Shown piece by piece: positions 49,453-59,877 of a stretch of DNA of 64,000 nt. The DNA is from Hexactinellida sp. DTS-2022 (lineage: Eukaryota > Porifera > Hexactinellida): contig JAPNXP010000012.1 in the NCBI GenBank assembly GCA_028753945.1, forward strand, positions 5,651,001 through 5,715,000, in the 5' to 3' direction. The notes under the pieces were generated by a model that was not told the origin of the DNA, did not search any database, and saw only the letters and a program-made list of their open reading frames with translations. The stretch's first letter is position 1. Every line of letters starts with the position of its first letter. The position numbers were made by a program, and so were the translations under genes.

Positions 49453-52095
49453 TTATTTTTTAAATAATTCTGCTATTACTCCAGTTGCATTATTTAGAGG
49501 ATAAAAACTGAGTCTGTTCCTAAAGTCCATTTGCCCATTTTCACACCTGAGTTGGATGTTCTCTTGATCTTGTTGAACTGAAATAGATTCTGCCAATTCT
49601 GTTGCCAGGGAACTGACCAAATCGCAACCATTCATCCATTTGATAAACTTCTTTGATCCAAAGTTAATGTGAATACATAGGAGATCATTCAGTTTGATAA
49701 TTCGGTCTTTATAAATCCCGTACTCCCCCAGAGTAGCTGTGTCTTGCGAGAGTAGTTGGTCATCGTAGAGCAGCTGAATTTTGCCGCGTGGGATGTTTAT
49801 TTCCTGGGATATTCTTTCTTTGAGATCAAAGATTGTTTGATTCGAAGTACACTGAATTTGAAAAGTGCCAGCTATTGGATGCATCACAAGCATAACAATT
49901 TCTTTGGCAGCAGGTGATCTTGGCGCGGATTGTTGGCGACCCATGTGTTGCTGTGTGCGTGAGGCAGGAATGCTGTCACTCTGTTCAAGGTGTCGATCTA
50001 CTACTCGGCTGTCCTGTTCATCTTGTCTGTAAGCGTAGTGGCTGTGTTGCGGACTTAGAGTAGCATCCGGATTAGGCACAGGTTGTGGATTTTGAATAGG
50101 TTGTGGGTCTTGAATAGGTTGTGGGTTTTGAATAGGTTGTTGGTTGTAAACATCATGTGGGTTATGGACAGTATATTGATTAGGCACAGGTTGTGGGTCT
50201 TGAATAGGTTGTGGGTTAGGAATAGGTCGTGGGTTTTGGACAGTATATTGATTAGGTTGTGGATTATGGAGAGGTTGTGAAGGTTTGGCAGGAGGGGAAT
50301 TTTGTTGATAATGGGTATGTAAAGGTTGTTGTGCATCTGTGGGTTGTTGTGCATTCTGAATATGTTGATGGTAGGTAGGTATAGGTTGTTGTGGATTTTG
50401 AGATGGATGTTGATGATGTTGTTTTGGACTTTGTGGATACATATACCCATGCGCTACAGTTGTCTGTCCGAGTGGAGTTTGCGTTGCATTATCGGGCAAA
50501 TGGCGGCCAGTTGGTGTATGGCCTAATATACCTGGGTTGTAAATGCTAATGATCTGAACCTGAGAATCATTTGGTATTTCGTAGCTGCAGAGAAGCCTGG
50601 CAGGTTCCATAATGATGCCTTGAAAAGCCAGACTGTCTTGCTTGTTAATGGGAAATATATTCGATAGATTTTGTAAGAAGTTCTCTACCGTTATGTACAC
50701 TCCAACTCCACTAATGTATTTGAAGTTTCCTACCAGGTCAACTAACTTAAGACTGATTGGAATACCAAGATCTGAGCGAATCGCCAATGAAATGATTGAG
50801 CCACATTGGATTGTGAACTTATTTACAAATCGTGCATCTTGCAATTCGCGACCTTCAAAGTTTAGAATCTGGAAATCAATCGGTATATTCTCTTTATTTT
50901 GAATCCTACATTTCAAATCCTTTATTTTATCGTTCTTTTGGGCTAGAATTTCGAATGATTTGAAGTCTGGATGAATAGTTACACTGAAGGATTCCTCACT
51001 ACCAAATAAGAGATGGGCCCCTTGTGAAATTTCGCATTCTCTTATGGTCTGTTCATTTGCTAACTTCCTATGTTTATAAAAAAGATTTTTATGCGCATTA
51101 TCCGTTCCTAGTTTGGATTTTATTCTCGACTTGACGGCTAACACTAATTCCATGGGTTGTATATAGAAAGAAGTGACAGATCCATTGAGCAGACTCACGA
51201 ACACAGATATTCTATTTTCAATAGATCTCAGCTCAACCTGACTCATTGGTTGAATGCGGTGCATATTAAGGACATCCATATCATCCAACTTCTTATCATT
51301 GTATAAACAGAAATGAGAAAATAAACTGTCATTATCATCTGAAAACACTGTATCTTCAATTTTTCCAATTGGATCATAGTTATTAATGGAAATTAACTGC
51401 TTTTGACCATTTGGCTTTTTAACGAAGATATTCATTTTGTCGCAATCGGACTGCTGAACAACTAGACTGATACTCTCGCCTTCCCTGTAGTGAATGGAAG
51501 CAAAGGTCTGGTCCTCTCTTAGGACTCTTCCTTTGTAGTTAAGTGTTAAGAGCGCAGATGGAATACACTCCTTTCTCTGTATCTCTTCCTTAATGGCGAA
51601 CACATGGGAAGACTGCTCTAATAGCAAACAGATATTCTTTCCGGAAGATAACGTGACAGATACCTGTATAATCCCAGTGAGAATAATGCAAGCATCTCCC
51701 TTGAATTTGCAGTCTTTCACTGTCTGGGTATTCTTTAGCTCGCGATCTTCGTATGTCAGCACTTGATTATTCGGCTGGATTGGAATCTTCTTACTAATTT
51801 CGTGCTTAATTTCGGTGATATTCATGCAGGGGTAGCATTGAAGCTCCAGTTGCGTATTACACATCTTAACGATTATCTTAATTTGAACTTCCAATAATAG
51901 CACGCATTCTGGCCCCAGAGAGTAGTCCAACAAGTATTTGAGATCTTCCAAAATTACATTCTCGAAAGAAAGTTGTTGCTGGTCAACGGGGCAACCCACC
52001 CTATCAGATATTTTCGCTTTGAGTTCCTCAACCCTGTCAGTAACCGCGACTTCCAACGTAATCTGACCACGGTCAGTACGAACTGTAATTTTCAT
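49453..52095 (-). CDS. Protein of about nine ubiquitin-like domains with a P/Q/N-rich repeat linker
   Basis: Single exon, 880 aa, ATG at 52095. Seven consecutive Ubl units of about 72 aa fill residues 1-525, each with the beta-grasp pattern (a strand pair such as ITVRTDRGQITLEV, a helix such as VEELKAKISDRVG, then QQLSFENVILEDLKYL-type strands). A low-complexity linker (about 530-730) consists of Pro/Gln/Asn/His repeats of the QNPQPIQDPQP kind. Two more Ubl units follow (about 735-805 and 806-880). None ends in a cleavable Gly-Gly, so this is not a ubiquitin precursor. Units 1-7 match units 7-13 of the upstream neighbour one for one, showing paralogy. I know of no named family with this architecture. 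Likely a multivalent scaffold for ubiquitin-binding proteins (inference). It ends near the unannotated 47-49 kb region. Confidence 0.85.
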   Translation of the reverse strand: MKITVRTDRGQITLEVAVTDRVEELKAKISDRVGCPVDQQQLSFENVILEDLKYLLDYSLGPECVLLLEVQIKIIVKMCNTQLELQCYPCMNITEIKHEISKKIPIQPNNQVLTYEDRELKNTQTVKDCKFKGDACIILTGIIQVSVTLSSGKNICLLLEQSSHVFAIKEEIQRKECIPSALLTLNYKGRVLREDQTFASIHYREGESISLVVQQSDCDKMNIFVKKPNGQKQLISINNYDPIGKIEDTVFSDDNDSLFSHFCLYNDKKLDDMDVLNMHRIQPMSQVELRSIENRISVFVSLLNGSVTSFYIQPMELVLAVKSRIKSKLGTDNAHKNLFYKHRKLANEQTIRECEISQGAHLLFGSEESFSVTIHPDFKSFEILAQKNDKIKDLKCRIQNKENIPIDFQILNFEGRELQDARFVNKFTIQCGSIISLAIRSDLGIPISLKLVDLVGNFKYISGVGVYITVENFLQNLSNIFPINKQDSLAFQGIIMEPARLLCSYEIPNDSQVQIISIYNPGILGHTPTGRHLPDNATQTPLGQTTVAHGYMYPQSPKQHHQHPSQNPQQPIPTYHQHIQNAQQPTDAQQPLHTHYQQNSPPAKPSQPLHNPQPNQYTVQNPRPIPNPQPIQDPQPVPNQYTVHNPHDVYNQQPIQNPQPIQDPQPIQNPQPVPNPDATLSPQHSHYAYRQDEQDSRVVDRHLEQSDSIPASRTQQHMGRQQSAPRSPAAKEIVMLVMHPIAGTFQIQCTSNQTIFDLKERISQEINIPRGKIQLLYDDQLLSQDTATLGEYGIYKDRIIKLNDLLCIHINFGSKKFIKWMNGCDLVSSLATELAESISVQQDQENIQLRCENGQMDFRNRLSFYPLNNATGVIAELFKK

Positions 52096-52293
52096 AATCT
52101 AACGGGGTATCTGGAAATTTGTTAATAGTAACGACAATAATTATGAAATCTACTTGTAGAATATATATACACGTACTACATATGTAAATATATATGCTCA
52201 AATATATCATAAATTAGATACGTGATTCGTATTAAATTCAAAAAATAACGTAACAACTACTATCATACCTTGATAAGCATTGTGTGAACGTAA

Positions 52294-55200
52294 TTAGAAA
52301 TTAGATGCTTGTCCGTTTGATGGCTGTAGGGGCATAATACCTTGTTGTTGTTGTTGTTGGTGTTGGTTTAGATATGGATAATTAGGAGGAGCACAATATT
52401 CCGGTCTCAATTGATAACAACAATTAGAAAAATTCCTTGCAGGGCTGTTGGCAGGAGTATGATTAATAGAATAGCTTCGAGACACGTGTTGATATGTAGA
52501 TGGGTTTTCATAGTAGCTAGTATGTCTCCTCCTATCCTGTACATGCTCGGACAAACGGTTGCGTGTCGATTTACTGATAAGCAAGAGGATCGACCCGTCC
52601 CTAATTCCATAGCTGCAGATCGGGACATTATCTCGGAGAACTGACCCGTTAACTACGAAGGAATCGTCATCTTTAGCTGGAAACCCTTTGAACTCTAGAC
52701 TCTCGATTGCCGCATAGACAGTTCTGTATCGATCTATGTTGTTTAACTCTACCCTGTTGCCAGCAGGCTCATCTATAATGGTAATGGTAATTAGGGTTTC
52801 TGCCAAATCCTGAGTTTGTAGAGTAATGACATCAAATTCACAAATGTTCAATTTTCCAATAATTTCGTCGTTATGCATAAGTCTTCCATCCAATTTGAGG
52901 ATTTGGGCATGAATCGGAATGTGCACCTTCGTTTCAATCTTTCTTTTCACAGACACAACTCTCTCATCACGCGTCAACAAAATCTCGAATTGCCTGCTCT
53001 TGTTTGGTAGAATGTCTACTAAAAATGAATTTTCCAAACCCAAGAATAGATTATCGCCATTAGATATGTACTGTTGGTTAATATTCCTTAGAATAACATT
53101 TTTGTTTAGATACAACTTGCTGTGAGTATACTGGAGTCCGAACTGGTCTTGCATTTGTCGTTTCACAACTTCGATTGTTTGGGAGCGTTTAAGACAGAAG
53201 GGCTGCACACTCCCTGACAGTAGTGTTACGTTTACAACTGTGAAAGTATTTAAAGTCATTTGAATGTCTGAATTGTTTGGTATCTGATAGGACTCAAGGA
53301 TATTATCATCAGATAGGATTCGCGTGTTATATTTAAAGTCATGGTGGTCGATGAGGAGAAAGTTATCAGGGAACAGAAGACTCTTTATCTTCCCAACAGT
53401 ATCCAAACAGTGTACTTTCACAATCTGTTGGTCTCCAGTTGACATTTGTACAAACAGTGTGAGTAACTCGGATCTTTCAGAATCAACATTTAGGATTATT
53501 AAACCCCCCGCCCTATATCTAATGGTCTCGAGAGTAAGTTTGTCCTTAAACTCTTTTCCACAATAAACAAGCGTCTGGTATTCGAATGGAATCTGGAATT
53601 TGTGCTGAATTTGCTGCTTTATGTGTTCACCAGTTAGCTTCATGTGACAGCCATTCAGGAGGAACTTCTTCCCAGTGGAGAACTGTATACAGACACTCTT
53701 GTGCAACTCTAGCGTTATTTTTGCATCAGGGTTTATACAGTAATGCAGCAGTGATTGTTCGTTTGACAGTTCTCTGCCATCATGAGAGAGTCGCTGGTCT
53801 TCTATTGCTATTCTCTCCTTATCATTAATGCATTGCTTGAGATATATAATCTTGGCATTTGCATAGCTTGTGATATTGAATACGTGACGCACGAAGCATA
53901 CAGTCCAGCAGTGGAGAACATCGACCTGTATATTGCTGTTGTTGACAATTGCGAGGTCACTTAAAGTCTTAATATCTTCACAAAGCAAGTCTTTAAAATA
54001 TATTTTTTGGTTTTCTATGTTCAGCCCTCTGAGTGACAGTAGCTCCCTCTTCACATCGCGAATTGTAGCAGTAGCTCTGACCTCGATACTCAATTCCCCA
54101 GAACAGAGAACGGATACGTTAAGGGAGATGTTAGCAATAGGAATAGCATCCTCATGGACCTCCTCACATAAGCTAACTGGATTCTCACGCGCTCCAGGTG
54201 CCTGAGGTATGAGCTGATCAATTCCAATGGCATCTGGATTATATTCAGGCGGAGAAGGAGACTCACTAGATGGACTACCCGTGTTATCTGCTAGAAAGGT
54301 AATGGATCTAGGGCGAGTTAAAGAGGGCGCAGTGAATGATGGAACACCAGTTGATATTTCTGTTGGAATTGCAGAAGGTTGGTGCAATTCTGAGTTAATG
54401 ATCCCACGTGGATCTACGTTTGGTGGGTTAGCTTCAACTGAGTAAGGCCCATCAATAGGATCCAAGGGACATGAATCATTACCAGACAAAGGTTGGAAAA
54501 TATTATCACTTTCTAAGTCTACTTCCAATGTTGCTAGTCTGTCTCTGTTTGCTGATACTACCTATATAAAAGCATTGTAAATAGCTTATGAATATAGATA
54601 GACAATTTCGCGATTTCTTACCAGCTGCGAGAGTGTTCTGACACGAATTGGCACTTGTGGATTATCCGAGTCGCGCTTTAGCACCATGCACAAAGAGGAC
54701 TCATTTTGTATTTCATAATCAGCCACTGTTCGCTCTTCCTCCAGCTGCAGGCCTGAAAATGTTAACTGGTACTGATCACGGGGTCCGTACTCATTTCTAG
54801 AAACTTTGTCTTTAATTTCAAGAATTGTCGTGGTTGGGAGAACAGAAATTGGGTATTCGTTGTCGTTATGCGTCTTAACTACAATTTGTATTTCTCCAGG
54901 TGAAAACTGTTGTACCAGGTGTATAGCGTTCTCCTTTTGTATGTTGTAATCTGATAATCGTTTCTCATCCTCCAACAGTTTTCCACTGAACACCAGTTTC
55001 TGTCTATTGACCGGGATCTGTATTAGTGCCTCGAGTTTAGTTTTAAGTTCCAAGACACTAGACTGAGGGTCGACCTCAAAAGGGAGCCGCTTTGTTTTTA
55101 ACACTACAAATATGTTCATAAGGACAAGGCCCCTTACAACCAATTTTATCTTAGAACCGTCCCCAATCCCACACCCCCTGAGGGTGCTTTCGTTTGTCAC

Positions 55201-56288
55201 CTCCGAACCCTCAAAGTACAGGAGCTGTCGATCCGTCAACACATTGGACTCCTCCTTAATCTTAACCTTTATATCGTATATTGTCTTTTCAAGCGAGAAG
55301 TTAACCAGAGTTTGCTTTGTGGTGAGAGCTTCTATGTAGAGTATTATATGACCCTTAGCTCTCAGCTTAAGCTTAATAGTGTCGGCTACTTTGAAGTTGT
55401 ACTGAAAGAGACTCTTCTTATCTTCAAGATGTTCCTCTTTAAAGAACAGCCTCTGCTCTTCAGTGTCTATCCTAGTAGCACTCGTTATCATATCTTTTAG
55501 GCCCTCAACCGTTTGGTCCATGTTATACTCCAGATCCAGCACCTGTCCGTCCGGCATTTCTACCATTATGCAGTCCGGATTTCCCTGCGTGACCTCCAGC
55601 CGGAGACTGGTGCCCTCCTGTATCTTGTACGTGGAGAGTCTGGCCGAGTCAGAAAGGAGGACACTAGTGAAGAAGAGCTTCTGTCGCTCTATCGGGATGT
55701 CTAGAGAACAGATAATATCAGGTTTGTATAAGAATTAGTTATGTACAGTAGAACCTCGTTAGTAAGAACACAGTCAATACGAATTTCCGGATAAGACGAA
55801 CAAACAGTTCCATAAAACAGGTCCATACAATGGCTATTCAATGTGTATTACTCCAGTTAATACCAACTCCGGATAAAGCGAACAAATTTTTTTACCGTAC
55901 GTTGGTGTTCGTACTAACGAGGTTCTACTGTATGTAACTGACTCAGATTTCTGAGGAAATGCTCCTTAATCTTCAGGATAGTATCATCCGGATTGAAGTC
56001 TAGCGTCAGGAGTCTGGTTCCGAAAGCAGATTCTATAAATAGCTTCTGAGAATCCTCCTTCCTCTCCTCGACCCAAATAATGGCAGAGGCAGTTACGCCG
56101 CACTCCCCCAAGGTAAGTCCGTCCTCCAAAACCTGGCCCTTGTACCGGAGTATCTGGTTGTTGATGTAGATGCCAGTGTGGAGGAATATCTCCTTCTTCA
56201 GTTTGACTACCTTGAAGCCGGGCTGCAGGTCCTCAATGGGGAACTTTATACTCTCCGCTTGTATCCACACGCTAATACGAGACCCCAT
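52294..56288 (-). CDS. Protein of about thirteen ubiquitin-like domains
   Basis: Three exons join in frame: 56288-55943, 55700-54622, 54561-52294, giving 1,230 aa from the ATG at 56288. Ubl units 1-6 fill residues 1-460 (for example IPVNRQKLVFSGKLLEDEKR in unit 5 and QLTFSGLQLEEERTVADYEI in unit 6). A disordered linker follows (about 465-612) with a PPEY motif. Units 7-13 occupy about 615-1145, and a Ser/Pro/Gln-rich tail closes the protein. Unit 2 is split by intron 1, which is mostly a MITE. Ubl units retain the Leu-Lys/Arg helix and the L.F.G..L turn of ubiquitin but lack terminal Gly-Gly. The stop codon lies 198 bp before the next gene, which is a co-linear paralogue of units 7-13. Function unknown. 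Confidence 0.85.
55746..55930. mobile_element. TACGAAC-family MITE filling an intron
   Basis: Ends cagtagaacctcgttagtaa and actaacgaggttctactg are inverted and TA-flanked. At 185 bp it makes up three quarters of the 242-bp first intron of the 13-Ubl gene. The interior is nearly identical to the copy at 16124-16304. Confidence 0.85.
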
Positions 56289-56570
56289 GCTAGCTAGCTA
56301 GGCACTGAGCAAACACATGCGTTATAAGGTACTTTGGTTAGGATGTAATTTCAAATAAGATTTTGAAATCATTTGTAAATTCAACTAGTACACTCAGATA
56401 ACACGTACTTATATTCCCTAATGCACATATTATCCGAGTTAATCCTATTCTATTTATACCCTAGTATGGTAGGTTCTTGTGTTCATGGTAGGACAGTATG
56501 AATACATAGCATATATTTACACAGTAGAGATTGGGTTACCGTAGGGGGGGCAGTGCTTCCTCAATACACG
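56289..56570. other. Short spacer between coiled-coil and 13-Ubl genes
   Basis: 282 bp, AT-rich, no repeat recognised. It must contain the end of the coiled-coil transcript and the start of the Ubl transcript on the minus strand, or belong to one longer transcription unit. Confidence 0.5.
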
Positions 56571-59500
56571 CTAGAGTACGTCGGACACCTCCTTATCTGC
56601 GAGCCAGCAGGAGTGCTTAGTGGCTGTGTAGGCTAGGTTGGGACTGTAGGCCTGAGATGAGTTGGGGGTGGAACAGCGAGGAGAGAACTCGCTAGACTTC
56701 TTGAGAATACCTTTGAGCTCACTGCCGGCGCTTAGGGAGCGCTTTAGCCCGGGCTTCGGGTGATCGGGGTTTCGAGACTCGGTGTGTATACTAGATAGCT
56801 CGGGCAGTTTGGACTCAGAGGGCTGGTACACACTGTCAAGCACGTGTTGCACCTCTCGAGAGTCCGGTATTATGTTGTGCTCCTTAAGCGCGTAGAACAG
56901 CTGACTGAGCTTAGAGAACTCGGTCTCCACGCTGCAGTGCGTGTTCTCCTTAGCGGTGTAGAGCTGCTCCAGCTGCTTGAGCTGCTTTATGAGACTCCGG
57001 CGGGACTTCTTGAGCTCAGAGATCTGGGACAGCAGTGCTTCCTATACAGCATAGCACATACTATATACGTACTATACAGTGCCATTAAACCTTATGAAAG
57101 GAAGTGCAGCGACTCGAGCAGATTGCAACAGAGCAATAGTGAAAGTGTGAAAGATCGGGAAATAGCGTTGCACATATAGAGAGAACCATTGTATAGTATT
57201 ACGTACTATTATTCTATTTTTACTAATGTGGACAGGCCTGTATACACCGTACATACAGGATTGAATGAGTGGGTACCTGTTTGGATTTGTTCTCTTCCCT
57301 CTCCGTATCGGTCTGAGCAGTTAGCTCTGTGTACTTGTTCTGGATGTCAGAGAGGGTCTCCTTCATAGAAGAGAGCTGTTTCATATCTTCTGCGGTAAAT
57401 ACATACATAATATCACATAGTATAATAAAGTTAAATGCAGCTACAAACCTTTCTCTGACTTTGCTCGTATTTTGAACTGTCTCAGCTGTTCCAGCTCGAA
57501 TTCCTTAATCTCCATGCCTACACTCATGGCCCTGACTTCCTGTCTGCAGCTCTCGGCCTCCTTCTTGAGTCCCTCCAGCGTCAGGGCCTTGCAGGCTATC
57601 AGCTGATCCTTCGTGTTGACCTGGTCCTTCAGGTAGTTCAGCTCTGCCTCTTTAGCTCGCTCTATGCCTAGGCGAATACACGATAGTCAGTTATAGTCTG
57701 TAGACTCTGTACTATAGGGCGGTGTTTATATAGGATTGCATGCAAAGGGGACAATCTGGGATATGTAAATTCTTAGGGGGAGGGAGGGTATAAATTAAAC
57801 TTCGTTGTGTAAGTGGTTTTTTCTAGGGAGGCACTTCAAGGAGCAGGGAGGGGGGGGGGGGGGGGGTAAGTGCACCCCTACCACCCCTGTATGAACCCTG
57901 ATAGTGTATAGATAGCCCTTATAACCTGCTACTCTCTTCTCGTTTGTGAAAGATTCGCACTTAGCCTTCACCAGCTCCTCCTCTAGTCCCACGACTGTAT
58001 CCTGCAGTTTGTTGACTCGGGCCGTCTCGGCTCTCTCGCTCAGCTCGAACCCTCTCTTCTCTCTCTCCGCGGCCTCCAGCTGTCTCCTCAGCTGACCGCT
58101 CTCCTCCTCCAGCTGGGAGCACTTCCGGTCTCCGCTCAGCAACGCGCTCCGCAGCTCGTCTAGCAGACATTAATTCCAATGTAATTATTCAGATATAAGA
58201 ACCTATACTGCAGGGTCTTTTTAAGGCCGATTTTGGTGTAAATTTTGCACCAAGATTTATGGGAGTTACACCAAGGTCTCAACCTTAAACAAAAAACCCT
58301 GCTATACTGTATGGATCCGTTAGTATTATGTTAGAACGGCCTTTGAGACAAGAAATAAGTTGTAAAATTTTAGGATTATAAATTCGTCATTGGCATCGAC
58401 AGTAGTTTGTAAGCATAGACATTATCTAGGTTACTAGACCGTACCGATGGTATGCGAGTTGTGTGTGAGTGTGGACTGCACTTCCCGCATTCGCTCCAGA
58501 CTCCGTTTGTCGCTCTCCGCCTCGGAAATAAGTCGCGTCACCTCGCTTTCTCGCGACCTCATGGCAGCCAGCAGCGTTTCATTCTCGTCCAGTTTCTTCT
58601 GACAGACGAACAGATCTCCCTCCGACTCCTTAACTCGCGCCTCGCTCAGGGACAGCTGTGCAGGCTAATTATAGAACTGCTGACACTAGCTAGCTGAGGT
58701 TACCTTTAGCTTGTATGTCTCCAATTCTGACTCCAGGTAGGCAGCCCTCTTGTTGAGCAGTCGCAGCTCCTCTATAAGCTTCTTGCTGCCCAGGCGACTC
58801 TTCTCCAGCTCCTGCAGAGACGCCCGTAGCTCCTGGCCTGTCTCCGGGGCTGTAGGGGGACATTGTCATATGACACACACACATTAACTTAACAGAACTG
58901 TAGTATAATACAGCGATTCCCAACCTTTTCAAACGTGGACCCCTTATAGTCATTCTATTGCCCTCCCATTGACCGTACCCTACAGCCGTCCAAAGTGTCC
59001 ATAGACCCCAAGTTGGGAATGACTGATCTAATGTATTAATATATTCAGTCTGTTTTTAGATCTCAACTGGAGACTGTATTAGCCCCCTACTAAGAAGTTA
59101 TCACTTTACCGCTACATATCACTAGCCTAGCCTAGCCTTAACCTCCCTATACTATACCTGTATCCGTGTCAGGGCTGTTAGCAGTGGCTAGCTGCCCTGC
59201 GAGAATACAGTTCTCCCTCTTCAGGAACTGCTCGGAGCACTGCAGAGCCTCAACCAGCGCCTGCGTCTGTCTCAGCCTACGGGACATGCTGTCCGACTCT
59301 CCCATCAGGGTACTTGTGTCAGTCTCTCCGCTATGCAATGGGATATAAGCAACTCGTATGTACAGTCAGGTCTGCTTATTAAGTTATTATGAACATGTGT
59401 TCGTATGCTTAATATGAATAACTTAGTATTATGAACAAGCCCTATGGTCCCAATTAACAACTTCATAGCCTATTAGGGTATGTATTAAGTTGAGTTCGCT

Positions 59501-59745
59501 ATTATGAAGTCTCTCTATTATGAACACAATTTTTGGTTCCTTGATATTCATATAAGAGCCTAACTATACGTATATCAACAGAGTAGTTACTGGTCTCACT
59601 CTCACCTGGCAGTGGTGTCCAGCGTGTTGTCCGGACTGGCCATTCCTCTCTTCCGTCTGTTTGCCCTCCTGGTGTCCTCCCTCTGAAGGAGAGGGTGCAG
59701 GGGAGGGGTCCGATTAATGTCAGTTCTACTCTCCTCGTTAGACAT
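56571..59745 (-). CDS. 568-aa coiled-coil protein
   Basis: Eight exons join in frame: 59745-59606, 59330-59158, 58849-58704, 58655-58445, 58159-57926, 57667-57449, 57389-57277, 57041-56571. A short basic N-terminus (MSNEESRTDIN...RRANRRKRG) precedes nearly continuous coiled coil from about 60 to 460 (for example SRRLRQTQALVEALQCSEQF and QLEEESGQLRRQLEAAEREK). A Ser/Pro-rich tail follows, ending EVSDVL, a possible class III PDZ ligand. I cannot assign a family; centrosomal or cytoskeletal scaffolds look similar. The sequence ttcactcag directly abuts the ATG, so either a 5' untranslated intron or a trans-splice acceptor may sit there. It lies 133 bp after the RasGAP stop codon on the same strand. 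Confidence 0.8.
57841..57867. repeat. Poly-G tract
   Basis: A run of about 20 consecutive G on the plus strand (C on the transcribed strand's coding sense), in an intron of the coiled-coil gene. Prone to length polymorphism and assembly error. Confidence 0.8.
58211..58303. mobile_element. CAGGGT-TTTTTAAGGCCGA MITE
   Basis: Left end gcagggtctttttaaggcc and right end accttaaacaaaaaaccctgc are inverted. The interior is palindromic (ggtgtaaattttgcacc). Remnants at 26223-26345 and 42409-42445. Confidence 0.65.
59363..59567. mobile_element. CAGTCAGGTCTGCTTATT MITE
   Basis: Begins cagtcaggtctgcttattaa and matches the 32507-32698 copy through gaacaagccctatggtcccaa. The right end is decayed. In the first intron of the coiled-coil gene. 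Confidence 0.65.
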
Positions 59746-59877
59746 CTGAGTGAATAGTTATATACTATGAAGGGACACAGTGAGTATCAGACAAGTATCA
59801 TGTTAGGTACCAAATATATTCTCTTTAATAAACAACGAAATATACAACTTATCAGCAAATATAAATGAATGGACAGT

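Noticed and set aside
50055..50450. 131-aa His/Asn/Ile-rich minus-strand ORF
   Set aside because: Frame shadow of the P/Q/N repeat linker in the 9-Ubl protein.
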